From contig JAUWTR010000009.1 of NCBI GenBank assembly GCA_030614645.1, positions 1 through 11,931 on the forward strand: a stretch of DNA of 11,931 nucleotides, in the 5' to 3' direction. The stretch is from Candidatus Aminicenantota bacterium (GTDB lineage: Bacteria; Acidobacteriota; Aminicenantia; Aminicenantales; Aminicenantaceae). A program made the translations under genes and the position numbers. The notes under the pieces were generated by a model. The model saw only the letters and a list, made by a program, of their open reading frames with translations, had not been told where the DNA came from and searched no databases. The first letter of the stretch is position 1. Every line of letters begins with the position of its first letter. This document shows positions 1 through 6,836 of the stretch, in pieces.

Positions 1-5
1 ATCTT

Positions 6-195
6 ATGAAATTCTGATGTGGCTGAAGCGACATTGAAGATTTAGCCTTCTGATGAGGCTTTTCGAGGGAATCCGACGTAGTCGGGCTGCGAGTATGTTT
101 GACCCACGGACGGGGGAGTTACGCAGCAGCCGAGAAAACCGAAGAGGAATGGCGTTAAAAATCTGAAGCGAGCACAAGCCACACCCGAATTTCAT
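6..195 (+). ncRNA. structured RNA-like element, possibly HEARO/omega-RNA type
   Basis: The segment folds into a nested set of mutually compatible helices. The closing stem is 6-14 with 187-195 (9 bp, perfect), continued by 18-24 with 177-183 (7 bp) after a 3/3 internal loop. Inside are 38-43 with 159-164, a hairpin 44-48/56-60, a tight hairpin 73-77/81-85 with a 3-nt loop, 86-91 with 122-127, and a small hairpin 103-105/112-114. The base composition is much more GC-rich than the flank that follows. The only long reading frame, on the minus strand, translates to an Arg/Ser-rich peptide with no protein character, as expected of RNA read as protein. From memory, the pattern resembles HEARO RNAs, the omega RNAs of IscB nucleases, which often occur without their nuclease gene; the ATGA at the 5' edge also fits. 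Family name and strand are inference; the pairing is directly visible. A different dispersed repeat is the main alternative. Confidence 0.5.
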
Positions 196-196
196 C

Positions 197-212
197 TTTT
201 ATGAATAATTTA
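197..212. repeat. 16-nt repeat, copy 1
   Basis: This stretch, TTTTATGAATAATTTA, is identical to 3842-3857. It starts two bases after the structured element at 6-195 ends, and it contains the stop codon (210-212, minus strand) of the ABM-like gene. Its AT-richness means a chance match cannot be excluded. Confidence 0.5.
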
Positions 213-509
213 GATCAAATCGCTTGCTGCAACTTCAAAACCCTCCCGGATCGGATTTTTGGATAGAAGGACATGTATCTTTATTAGTTGCTCCTGATAA
301 TACATTGTTTCCTCATTGGCTATCGCATATCCTTCCGTCTTCCACAGGGTAACAGCATTCACTCTTCCTGTTTTACGGTCAATAAAAAGATAGGCTCCGC
401 AATATCCTTTTTGTTTTTTTGCAGCAGGCATTATGCTGTTTTGAAAAATATCTATAAACTTATCTATCATCTCTATTCTAACTGTTGCTGAGGTTACACG
501 TGCAAACAT
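210..509 (-). CDS. small ABM-like (dimeric alpha/beta barrel) protein
   Basis: This is a 99-residue protein without signal peptide or membrane helix, so probably cytoplasmic. The pattern suits the antibiotic-biosynthesis-monooxygenase (ABM)/ferredoxin-like barrel superfamily: an N-terminal beta strand (MFARVTSATVRIE), a helix (residues about 14-30, IDKFIDIFQNSIMPAAKKQ), the turn KGYCGAYLFIDRKTGRVNAVTLW forming the central two strands, and a C-terminal helix beginning near NEETMYYQEQLIK. The length is typical of single-domain members. Such proteins range from heme or quinol monooxygenases to non-catalytic dimers, and no diagnostic active-site residue points to one substrate. The start is well supported: a GGGAGG Shine-Dalgarno (515-520) lies just upstream, behind a strong promoter. 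The kinase gene upstream ends at 640 on the same strand, but this gene seems to have its own transcription start. The exact function is unknown. Confidence 0.75.
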   Translation of the reverse strand: MFARVTSATVRIEMIDKFIDIFQNSIMPAAKKQKGYCGAYLFIDRKTGRVNAVTLWKTEGYAIANEETMYYQEQLIKIHVLLSKNPIREGFEVAASDLI

Positions 510-544
510 GGGGCCCTCCCTAGTTTAATATTCCATATGGTTTT

Positions 545-573
545 ACTATATAAACACAAAAACAGGATGTCAA
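545..573 (-). promoter_or_regulatory. sigma70-type promoter of the ABM-like gene
   Basis: On the minus strand there is a perfect -35 TTGACA (568-573), a 17-nt spacer and a -10 TATAGT (545-550), one base from consensus. The expected start is near 538, giving a leader of about 29 nt that carries the GGGAGG ribosome site. It is the best promoter in the window and makes transcription independent of the upstream kinase likely. No convincing terminator hairpin is visible between it and the kinase stop at 640. Confidence 0.75.
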
Positions 574-639
574 GGATGCAAAAAAAAGCTGCCTCAAGTT
601 AAAGTTAGAGATAAAATTGGTGGAACTCCAGACTGTTTT

Positions 640-3600
640 TTATAAAGTGGAAAGTTGGTGGCGGGCATCGCTCAATTCCGGAAGGTCAGAGTCAGCATTT
701 TTCCAGAGGTTGAGGAATTTATCATAATTACTCTTGGCTTTATTCTTCATCCCCTGCTGCTGGAATATCCTGCCCAGCATGTAAAAGCTCTTCGTATAAT
801 AATAAGCATTGTCAGAGTCTATCGGAGAGCGGGAAATGTTTTTCTCATAGATCTCTCTGGCACCATCCAGATCTCCTGCAAGGAAAAGCGCGTCAGCTTT
901 TGCATTATAAATCCCAGCCCGCATATTATCCTCAGACAGCATCATAGAAAGTGCTGTATCAAAGCTTTTTACCGCTTCAGAAAAATTTTGTTTTCCCGAC
1001 TGAAGCATCCCATCCAAATAATAATAATACCGCACTTCTTTGGGATTAAGACCAGCTTCTACAAGGACTTTGAGTTCATCAGCCTGTTTCTGTGCGTCCT
1101 CCCACGATTTCAGCTTCAGAAAAACCAGTCCTTTGCATAAAAGCGCTACTTTTTTCTGTTCAGTTCTTCCTGATTCTATAGCGATATCCTCTACTTTACT
1201 GCAAGCGCGGGTAGCATTATCGAGCTTCCCTCTTTGTATTTCAATAAACGCCATTGAAGAATATAAATTTTGCAGCCACTCTTTTTCTCCCAGCATATCA
1301 GCCAGTTCAATCCCCTGATTCAATTGATCTACCGCATCTGAGAACTTCCCCTGGAACATATATAAAGAGCTTAATGTCATTCTTGCTCGATAATGAGCCG
1401 TAGGTTGTTTTGTTTCCAGCAGCTTCAGGTATTTATTCTCAGCGTCTTGATATTTTCCCCGGGCAAAATCAACAGTCCCTTTAATACTAAAATATTCAAA
1501 ATCATCCGGATTTGCAGCCTTTGCTGCTTCGGCCTCTTTGAGAGCAAGGTCATATTTCTCTTGCATCAGATACACCCAGGCAAGACTGTCACGGACTCGG
1601 GAATGGTCAGATATATTGTTTAAATACCCTTCCAGGATTTTTCCGGCTTTTTCAAAATCCCCCTCAGCCATTAGGATACTTGCCATATTAGAATAAGAAA
1701 AATAATTGTGAACCTTGTTTTTAATATTTACAGCAAACTTTTCTTTGGCCTCATCCATCCTTTCCAATGTATAATACAACAATCCCAGGTTATTGTTTCC
1801 AATATGATCATCCGGATAAAGCTCCAGGAGTTTTGAGTAGGCATCAATAGCCTTATCCATAGAATTGTCAGAGCCACGATAATACTCCCCCAAAATATAA
1901 TATCGTTCCCGGTCAGACACATGGTCACTCAGTTCAAAAGCCTTTTGCATATGTTTTCTGGCTTCAGTGACCAATCCAAGATTTGAATAACCGATAGACA
2001 ACGTGCGGTAGGCCATGGCAAATTCCGGGTCGATCGCAATGGTCAGCTCCATTAGAGGGATACTAATATCATATTCAGCATTATAGTGATGTTTTAATCC
2101 TTCCTGATAATACTGAAGAGCCTCGGGAGAATTCGAGGTTATATTTTGTACTTTTGCATCAATATCGCTTGCAATATCCGCGCCAGAAATCTTAAAATCC
2201 TCTTTTATCTTCATCGTTATTTCATCAACCAGGCTAAAAAGGGCGCCTTCTCCTTCCCCATCCACCTGCTGGGCGCCTATGACCTCTCCGGATACCACAT
2301 CCTGCAGGCTGGTATTAAGTCGGATCGTGTCCCCTGCCATAGTCATCTTTCCCACCAGGATATAGCGAACTTCTCCCCGGGAAGCTACATTCTTCAGATT
2401 TTTTGAAGAGTAACTTGCAGCTCTCAGCAGATTCAACTCTTGGAGGATGTCATATAATCTCTCAGCATTTAATACTCTTAAAAACCTTGATTGACTCAGA
2501 TCAGCTATAAGCAAATCAGATAACGCTTTTCTCCAGTGTTCCAGGTCACTATTTCCTGTGTTATTCTCAAAATGCATTACTACCAGAGATGGCTTTCCCG
2601 GAACTAAATACCCACTCTTTTTGTTAAAGACAAATTTCCAGGATGCAAACCCAATTAAAACAGCAATAAGCACAATTACGGCCGGCAAAATAATTTTCCT
2701 CAGGTTTAATTTAACAGTGATTTCTCCGGATTTGGTCTTACGTTTTGGCAAAACCCGGTCTGTCTTTGGAAGTTCTTTTTCAATATCCTTAATTTCCTCA
2801 AGGATATCCCCGGTCTTCTGATATCGTTTATCTCTGTCTTTTTCCAAGCACTTGAGGATCATATGGCTGATATCCTCAGGGATCTGTGCATTAAATTTTC
2901 TTGGATCTTTAGGCTTTTCTGTTTTCTGTTTTACTGCAACACTTAAGGAAGTGCTGCCGTCAAACGGGATCCGGCCGGTAAGCATCTCATATAATATTAT
3001 TCCCAGGGAATAAATATCCGATCGCTGATCAAGCTCTTTTCCTTCGACCTGCTCCGGAGACATATATTCGGGTGTCCCCATAATAATCCCGGCTTCTGTT
3101 ATGCCATCAGTTTTTACAGAACTGGCTATACCAAAATCCATGATCCTGGCATTCCCTTCTGTATCAATCATAATATTCTGCGGCTTAAGGTCCCGGTGAA
3201 GTACTCCGGAGCTGTGTGCTTCGACCAGGCCTTCACAGATCTGCCTGATAATAAATACAGCCTTTCCAGGCGTCAAATACCCGATCCTGCGAATAAGTGT
3301 CTTGAGGTCTTCTCCAGATACATATTCCATGGATATAAAAGAAAGGCCTTCAGCCTCTCCAAGGTCATAAAGCCGGCAAATATTTCTATGTGATATCCTG
3401 CGAGTGATTTTCAGTTCATTGCGAAAACGATCCATATTTTTCTTGTCACCTGCGATCTTGGGGTTCAAGATCTTCAAGGCAACTTTCTCGTTGATCTTGG
3501 TATCTAGGGCTTTATAGACGTTTCCCATCCCACCCCGGCCCAGGTCATCAATAATATGGTACCGCTCGGCAAAGGTTCCACTCAGCATCAATTCTTTTTT

Positions 3601-3720
3601 GCCTGATATAAGAGTTTTAGTTATGGAAGAGGAGTCCTCATCAGAAAAAAGCATTGTGCCGCAATTTCCGCAGAAGTTGGTATCTTCTGGATTGTCGGTC
3701 AGGCACTTTGGGCACTTCAT
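640..3720 (-). CDS. membrane Ser/Thr protein kinase with TolB-like and TPR domains
   Basis: This 1026-residue Hanks-type kinase would phosphorylate Ser/Thr on cytoplasmic targets in response to its exported half. Visible in order: a zinc ribbon (Cys3, Cys6, Cys17, Cys20); a kinase domain about 54-315 with the Gly-rich loop G61-R-G-G-M-G66, Lys83 (VALK), Glu102, H175-R-D177-LKPQN182, D195-F-G197 and the TPEYMSPE activation segment (216-223); a basic juxtamembrane stretch; one membrane helix about 343-365; a TolB/FlgO-like domain about 377-510 (starting SLVVMHFENNTGNSDLEHW); and TPR-type helical repeats from about 534 to 1020. All catalytic residues are present, so an active kinase is expected. 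The single helix puts the TolB-like and TPR parts outside the cytoplasmic membrane, where they could bind a protein or ligand. The start is the first ATG before the zinc ribbon; the ribosome site is weak. The gene is divergent from the dihydropyrimidinase operon. Target and signal are unknown. This architecture is common in Acidobacteriota-like and Aminicenantes-like genomes. Confidence 0.92.
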   Translation of the reverse strand: MKCPKCLTDNPEDTNFCGNCGTMLFSDEDSSSITKTLISGKKELMLSGTFAERYHIIDDLGRGGMGNVYKALDTKINEKVALKILNPKIAGDKKNMDRFRNELKITRRISHRNICRLYDLGEAEGLSFISMEYVSGEDLKTLIRRIGYLTPGKAVFIIRQICEGLVEAHSSGVLHRDLKPQNIMIDTEGNARIMDFGIASSVKTDGITEAGIIMGTPEYMSPEQVEGKELDQRSDIYSLGIILYEMLTGRIPFDGSTSLSVAVKQKTEKPKDPRKFNAQIPEDISHMILKCLEKDRDKRYQKTGDILEEIKDIEKELPKTDRVLPKRKTKSGEITVKLNLRKIILPAVIVLIAVLIGFASWKFVFNKKSGYLVPGKPSLVVMHFENNTGNSDLEHWRKALSDLLIADLSQSRFLRVLNAERLYDILQELNLLRAASYSSKNLKNVASRGEVRYILVGKMTMAGDTIRLNTSLQDVVSGEVIGAQQVDGEGEGALFSLVDEITMKIKEDFKISGADIASDIDAKVQNITSNSPEALQYYQEGLKHHYNAEYDISIPLMELTIAIDPEFAMAYRTLSIGYSNLGLVTEARKHMQKAFELSDHVSDRERYYILGEYYRGSDNSMDKAIDAYSKLLELYPDDHIGNNNLGLLYYTLERMDEAKEKFAVNIKNKVHNYFSYSNMASILMAEGDFEKAGKILEGYLNNISDHSRVRDSLAWVYLMQEKYDLALKEAEAAKAANPDDFEYFSIKGTVDFARGKYQDAENKYLKLLETKQPTAHYRARMTLSSLYMFQGKFSDAVDQLNQGIELADMLGEKEWLQNLYSSMAFIEIQRGKLDNATRACSKVEDIAIESGRTEQKKVALLCKGLVFLKLKSWEDAQKQADELKVLVEAGLNPKEVRYYYYLDGMLQSGKQNFSEAVKSFDTALSMMLSEDNMRAGIYNAKADALFLAGDLDGAREIYEKNISRSPIDSDNAYYYTKSFYMLGRIFQQQGMKNKAKSNYDKFLNLWKNADSDLPELSDARHQLSTL

Positions 3721-3749
3721 TTTATGTTTATCTATTAAATTGTTACATT

Positions 3750-3755
3750 ATTATA
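3750..3755 (-). promoter_or_regulatory. possible -10 box of the kinase gene
   Basis: TATAAT reads on the minus strand 29 nt upstream of the kinase start codon, in an AT-rich stretch. No good -35 hexamer lies 16-18 nt upstream, so this is a weak candidate. Confidence 0.3.
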
Positions 3756-3841
3756 TACGTAATAACAGGTAAATTGGTTGCTGTTTTTATTATTATATCT
3801 CCTTTTTAGACAAAAAAACAACTGACTTCTTCCCTCGTAAT

Positions 3842-3857
3842 TTTTATGAATAATTTA
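3842..3857. repeat. 16-nt repeat, copy 2
   Basis: Identical to 197-212 (TTTTATGAATAATTTA). Here it lies to the left of two GC-rich hairpins (3877-3917), whereas copy 1 lies to the right of a structured element. The two copies thus edge the two structure-rich, non-coding spots of the window. Confidence 0.5.
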
Positions 3858-3870
3858 ATTTAAGAGTTAG

Positions 3871-3918
3871 CACGGATACGGGTAAATCCCGTAGAAAGCC
3901 ACCCGGAACAACGCGGGC
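3871..3918 (+). other. two GC-rich hairpins in the divergent gap, possible element remnant
   Basis: The 281-bp gap between the kinase and dihydropyrimidinase genes is AT-rich except here. Hairpin one is a perfect 6-bp stem, TACGGG 3877-3882 with CCCGTA 3888-3893, around a 5-nt loop. Hairpin two is CCCG 3902-3905 with CGGG 3914-3917, and T-rich sequence follows at about 3922-3930. Read in one plus frame the segment gives a stop-free peptide (ELARIRVNPVES and on), which could be the decayed 3' end of a transposon gene, but I cannot name a family. It lies upstream of the proposed operon promoter, so it is probably not in that transcript. Confidence 0.35.
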
Positions 3919-3945
3919 ATGGTTCTTTTTCCCCCTCCTTATCTT

Positions 3946-3974
3946 TTGACTTCAGAATATCGGAGTGATAAGAT
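3946..3974 (+). promoter_or_regulatory. sigma70-type promoter of the hydA operon
   Basis: The -35 TTGACT (3946-3951) is followed by a 17-nt spacer and the -10 TAAGAT (3969-3974), which keeps the key A2 and T6. Transcription would start near 3981, leaving a leader of only about 20 nt (AT-rich, no clear Shine-Dalgarno) before the ATG at 4002. It would serve all three plus-strand genes. Confidence 0.55.
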
Positions 3975-4001
3975 TTCCGCGCATTATAAAGTAAACACAA
4001 A

Positions 4002-5423
4002 ATGAAAGCACCAAAAACAACTCTTATCCGGGGGGGAAAAGTAGTAACAGGAGAGTCGGTTTTAAAGCAGGACCTGCTTATCCGCGGGGAAATCATTGCT
4101 GAATCAAACGACTTATCCGGATGCAGGGCTGACCTGGAAATCGATGCTGAAGGCCTGCTTGTATTCCCCGGCGCTATCGATACCCATGTCCATTTTAATG
4201 ACGAATTTATGGGGACAAAAAGCGTACACGATTTTTTTACCGGCACCCGAGCAGCGGCCTACGGGGGTGTTACCAGTATAATCGACTTTTCCAATCAGGC
4301 ACCTAAAGAATCTCTGCTGAGTACTATTAAGAATAAAGAAGAGGAAGCCCTGGGCAAGGCCTTAGTCGATTGGGGAGTACACCCGGTGATAACCCAACCC
4401 TATCCGGAAACACTTAAAGAGATCCCGCTGGTTGTGGAAAAAGGCGCTCCAACCATTAAATGTTATATGACGTACCGGGAAGAAGGCCTTATGATCGAAG
4501 ATGATGATCTTGCATCTATCCTGAAACAACTAAAAAAAGCCGGCGGCATGTTGATGCTTCATGCTGAGGACAATAATATAATCGAAAGCAATGTCTCCGA
4601 AATGCTCCGCTCCGGCAAAACCAGTCCCATCTATCATGCCCGCAGCCGCCCCCCCGAAGCTGAAAACAAGGCCATCCGCCGCTTGCTCAGGACAGCAGAA
4701 AAAACCGGGGGTCGTATCTTTATAGTCCATATGGCAACCGAAGATGGTGTCAAAATGATAGCCGCAGCCAGAGATAAAGGAATCGATGTCTTGGCGGAGA
4801 CATGTACCCATTATCTTATATTTACAGACAAAATGCTGGAGAGGGAGGACGGTATCAAGTGGATATGCTCTCCCCCCCTCAGAAGCAACTCCGTCCGGGA
4901 TGCCTTATGGGAAGGTATCCATAACGGCGGCATATCCATGGTGTCATCAGATGATGCCGCTTACTCCTGGGATGCCAAACTTTTAGGTGCAAAACGCTTT
5001 GATAAGTGCCCCAACGGTATTCCGGGAATTGAGCCCCGCCTCAACCTGCTTTATTCAGAAGGAGTCTCTAAAGGAAAACTTTCCCTGCCCAGATTTGTTG
5101 AATTGATCGCTGTAGCTCCGGCAGAAATTTTTGGAATGGCCCCGAAAAAAGGCACTCTTTCTCCTGGAAGCGATGCTGATATTGTACTTTTTGACCCGCT
5201 GAAAAAGTGGACCATGAACTGTAATTCTCTCCATATGGCTGCGGACTGGTCTGCTTATGAGGGAATCAAAATAACAGGAAAAATCAAAAAGGTCTTTTCC
5301 CGAGGAGAACTTATTATTGACGGGGAAAAATGTTTGGCGGAAAAAGGCAGGGGGCGGTATATATACCGAAAATTGAAAAAAGGGACATTCCCTTTCAATA
5401 GAAAGGCAGTCCCCCTTAAATAA
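4002..5423 (+). CDS. hydA: dihydropyrimidinase / D-hydantoinase
   Basis: This cytoplasmic amidohydrolase opens the ring of dihydrouracil, dihydrothymine or 5-substituted hydantoins to give N-carbamoyl amino acids (reductive pyrimidine catabolism). At 473 residues it has the family length. The binuclear metal site is complete: His62 and His64 (DTHVHF), carbamylated Lys153 (PTIKCYMTY), His187 (MLHAEDN), His243 (FIVHMAT) and Asp317 (SSDDAA). Tyr155 lies in the stereochemistry gate loop, and Ser290 (CSPPLR) and Asn338 (NGIPGIEPRL) match positions that hold the cyclic amide, favouring dihydropyrimidinase over allantoinase or dihydroorotase. The N-terminal small beta domain (LIRGGKVVTGESVL) fixes the start, though no good ribosome site precedes it. 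It is the first gene of a tight operon: the symporter begins one base after its stop. No dihydropyrimidine dehydrogenase or carbamoylase gene is in the window, so the natural substrate is open. Confidence 0.93.
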   Translation: MKAPKTTLIRGGKVVTGESVLKQDLLIRGEIIAESNDLSGCRADLEIDAEGLLVFPGAIDTHVHFNDEFMGTKSVHDFFTGTRAAAYGGVTSIIDFSNQAPKESLLSTIKNKEEEALGKALVDWGVHPVITQPYPETLKEIPLVVEKGAPTIKCYMTYREEGLMIEDDDLASILKQLKKAGGMLMLHAEDNNIIESNVSEMLRSGKTSPIYHARSRPPEAENKAIRRLLRTAEKTGGRIFIVHMATEDGVKMIAAARDKGIDVLAETCTHYLIFTDKMLEREDGIKWICSPPLRSNSVRDALWEGIHNGGISMVSSDDAAYSWDAKLLGAKRFDKCPNGIPGIEPRLNLLYSEGVSKGKLSLPRFVELIAVAPAEIFGMAPKKGTLSPGSDADIVLFDPLKKWTMNCNSLHMAADWSAYEGIKITGKIKKVFSRGELIIDGEKCLAEKGRGRYIYRKLKKGTFPFNRKAVPLK

Positions 5424-5424
5424 G

Positions 5425-6831
5425 ATGATAGATAAGATCCTTGACATAGCCACAAATATAGACTCAGCCCTCTGGGGTATATGGACTATGGTATTTATCG
5501 CCTCAGTCTATATCTACTTTACAGCAAAAACCGGCTTTTTTCAGGTTAGGAAATTCGGTTTTATTTTGAAAAATACAATCGGCAGGATAAAAAAGGAACA
5601 TGAGACCGAAAAATCTGAAAAAATGACTCCATTCCAGGCTACATCTACCGCTCTTGCCAGTACTGTGGGAATGGGCAGCATCGCAGGAGTAGCCACTGCT
5701 CTTTCCGTAGGAGGCCCGGGCGCCATATTCTGGATGTGGCTGCTGGCCTTCCTTGGCATGATCACAAAAACCGCTGAGGTTACCCTGGCGGTACACTACC
5801 GGGACATTGACAAGCAGGGGCGCCCCCACGGCGGCCCCATGTATTATATCAACAAAGGCCTTGGTTGGAAGTTTCTGGCAAAATTATTCAGCTTCGGTAT
5901 GTTTATTAATTCTGTGATTTGTGCAACTCTGCTCCAATCCCATACCGTAGGCCGGGCTTTTCTGACCAGTTACAAATTAAATCCCTATATAATTACAAGC
6001 ATCATGGCCGTAATCACAGCTGTTATCGTTATAGGCGGTATCAAACGGATCGGACGCTTTTGCGAAAAACTCGTACCCTTTATGTCAGTTGTATATGTGA
6101 TAGGAGGCCTGATCATTTTTGTCTTCAATTACGCCAGGATCCCGGAAGCCTTCGGCACAATATTCAAATACGCTTTTTCTGCAGCTCCAGCAGCCGGTGG
6201 TTTTGCCGGAGCTGCTGTTATGGCCGCCATTAAAACCGGCATGGCCCGGGGAATGCTCTCAAATGAAGCCGGACTCGGGACTGCCCCCATGGCACATGCC
6301 ACCTCCAACACTAAACATCCATTTCTTCAGGGCTTATGGGGTTCATTCGAAGTCTTTGTAGTGACCTTTATAATCTGCACAATAACAGCTTTTGCTATCA
6401 TCTCTACCGGCGTCTTATCCAACGGACAGTCGGGCATCGAACTTGTCATCACAGCCTTCGCTTCCGTTTTTCCTTCATCTTTTGCAAACTTTCTACTTTC
6501 ATTTTCAATATTGACTTTCTGCTTAACCACTCAGATCGGCTTTTTTATTTACTATGAGAATTCAGTAATAAATGTATTCGGGAAAAAGTCCATAAAAATC
6601 CTAAAATGGTTTTATCTGCTGCCGGGCGTTATCTTTGCCGGATTCGCCCACGTGGACAAGCTGTGGACTTTTGCTAATATAGCAGTCGGGGTCTGTGCCA
6701 TCCCCAATCTTATCGCAGTACTTGCGTTAAGCGGGGTCTTTATTAAATTGATGAGGGACTACCTCGACGGACATAATAAATATTCAACCAATGTCATTGA
6801 TATAACCAGAGAATATATTAAAAAGGTTTAG
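5425..6831 (+). CDS. AGCS-family sodium:alanine/glycine symporter
   Basis: This 468-residue inner-membrane carrier has about 10-11 hydrophobic helices. AGCS proteins take up alanine, glycine or related small amino acids with Na+ or H+. Family signatures run through it: the N-terminal WGIWTMVFI...GFFQVRKFGF block (17-46); GMGSIAGVATALSVGGPGAIFWMW (82-105) with the following TKTAEVTLAVHYR (114-126); GGPMYYINKGLG (136-147); NEAGLGTAPMAHA (280-292); and IPNLIAVLALS (427-437) near the end. The start ATG one base after hydA matches the usual family N-terminus. Two departures stand out: the usual G-T-G-N before IAGV is G-M-G-S here (82-85), and the segment usually ending YYGE is CLTTQIGFFIYYENS (366-380). 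These suggest a changed substrate preference. Being linked to a dihydropyrimidinase, it might move beta-alanine-like or ureide compounds, but that is a guess. A ribosome site is weak or absent; coupling to hydA translation is likely. Confidence 0.92.
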   Translation: MIDKILDIATNIDSALWGIWTMVFIASVYIYFTAKTGFFQVRKFGFILKNTIGRIKKEHETEKSEKMTPFQATSTALASTVGMGSIAGVATALSVGGPGAIFWMWLLAFLGMITKTAEVTLAVHYRDIDKQGRPHGGPMYYINKGLGWKFLAKLFSFGMFINSVICATLLQSHTVGRAFLTSYKLNPYIITSIMAVITAVIVIGGIKRIGRFCEKLVPFMSVVYVIGGLIIFVFNYARIPEAFGTIFKYAFSAAPAAGGFAGAAVMAAIKTGMARGMLSNEAGLGTAPMAHATSNTKHPFLQGLWGSFEVFVVTFIICTITAFAIISTGVLSNGQSGIELVITAFASVFPSSFANFLLSFSILTFCLTTQIGFFIYYENSVINVFGKKSIKILKWFYLLPGVIFAGFAHVDKLWTFANIAVGVCAIPNLIAVLALSGVFIKLMRDYLDGHNKYSTNVIDITREYIKKV

Positions 6832-6836
6832 CCATC

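Noticed and set aside
4..195. 63-residue open frame on the minus strand within the structured element
   Set aside because: It is Arg/Leu/Ser-rich without recognisable domains, and the DNA shows extensive base pairing; a structured RNA read as protein is the better explanation.
655..1140. 161-residue plus-strand open frame
   Set aside because: It lies antisense to the TPR region of the kinase gene, has no ribosome site or family pattern, and is a shadow of that gene's codon use.
3860..4246. 128-residue minus-strand open frame over the divergent gap and the start of hydA
   Set aside because: Most of it is antisense to the conserved metal-site region of hydA; only the gap portion was kept, as a possible element remnant.
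4002..5423. Allantoinase or dihydroorotase as an alternative for the amidohydrolase
   Set aside because: CSPPLR, NGIPGIEPRL and the PTIKCYMTY lysine segment follow the dihydropyrimidinase/D-hydantoinase pattern.
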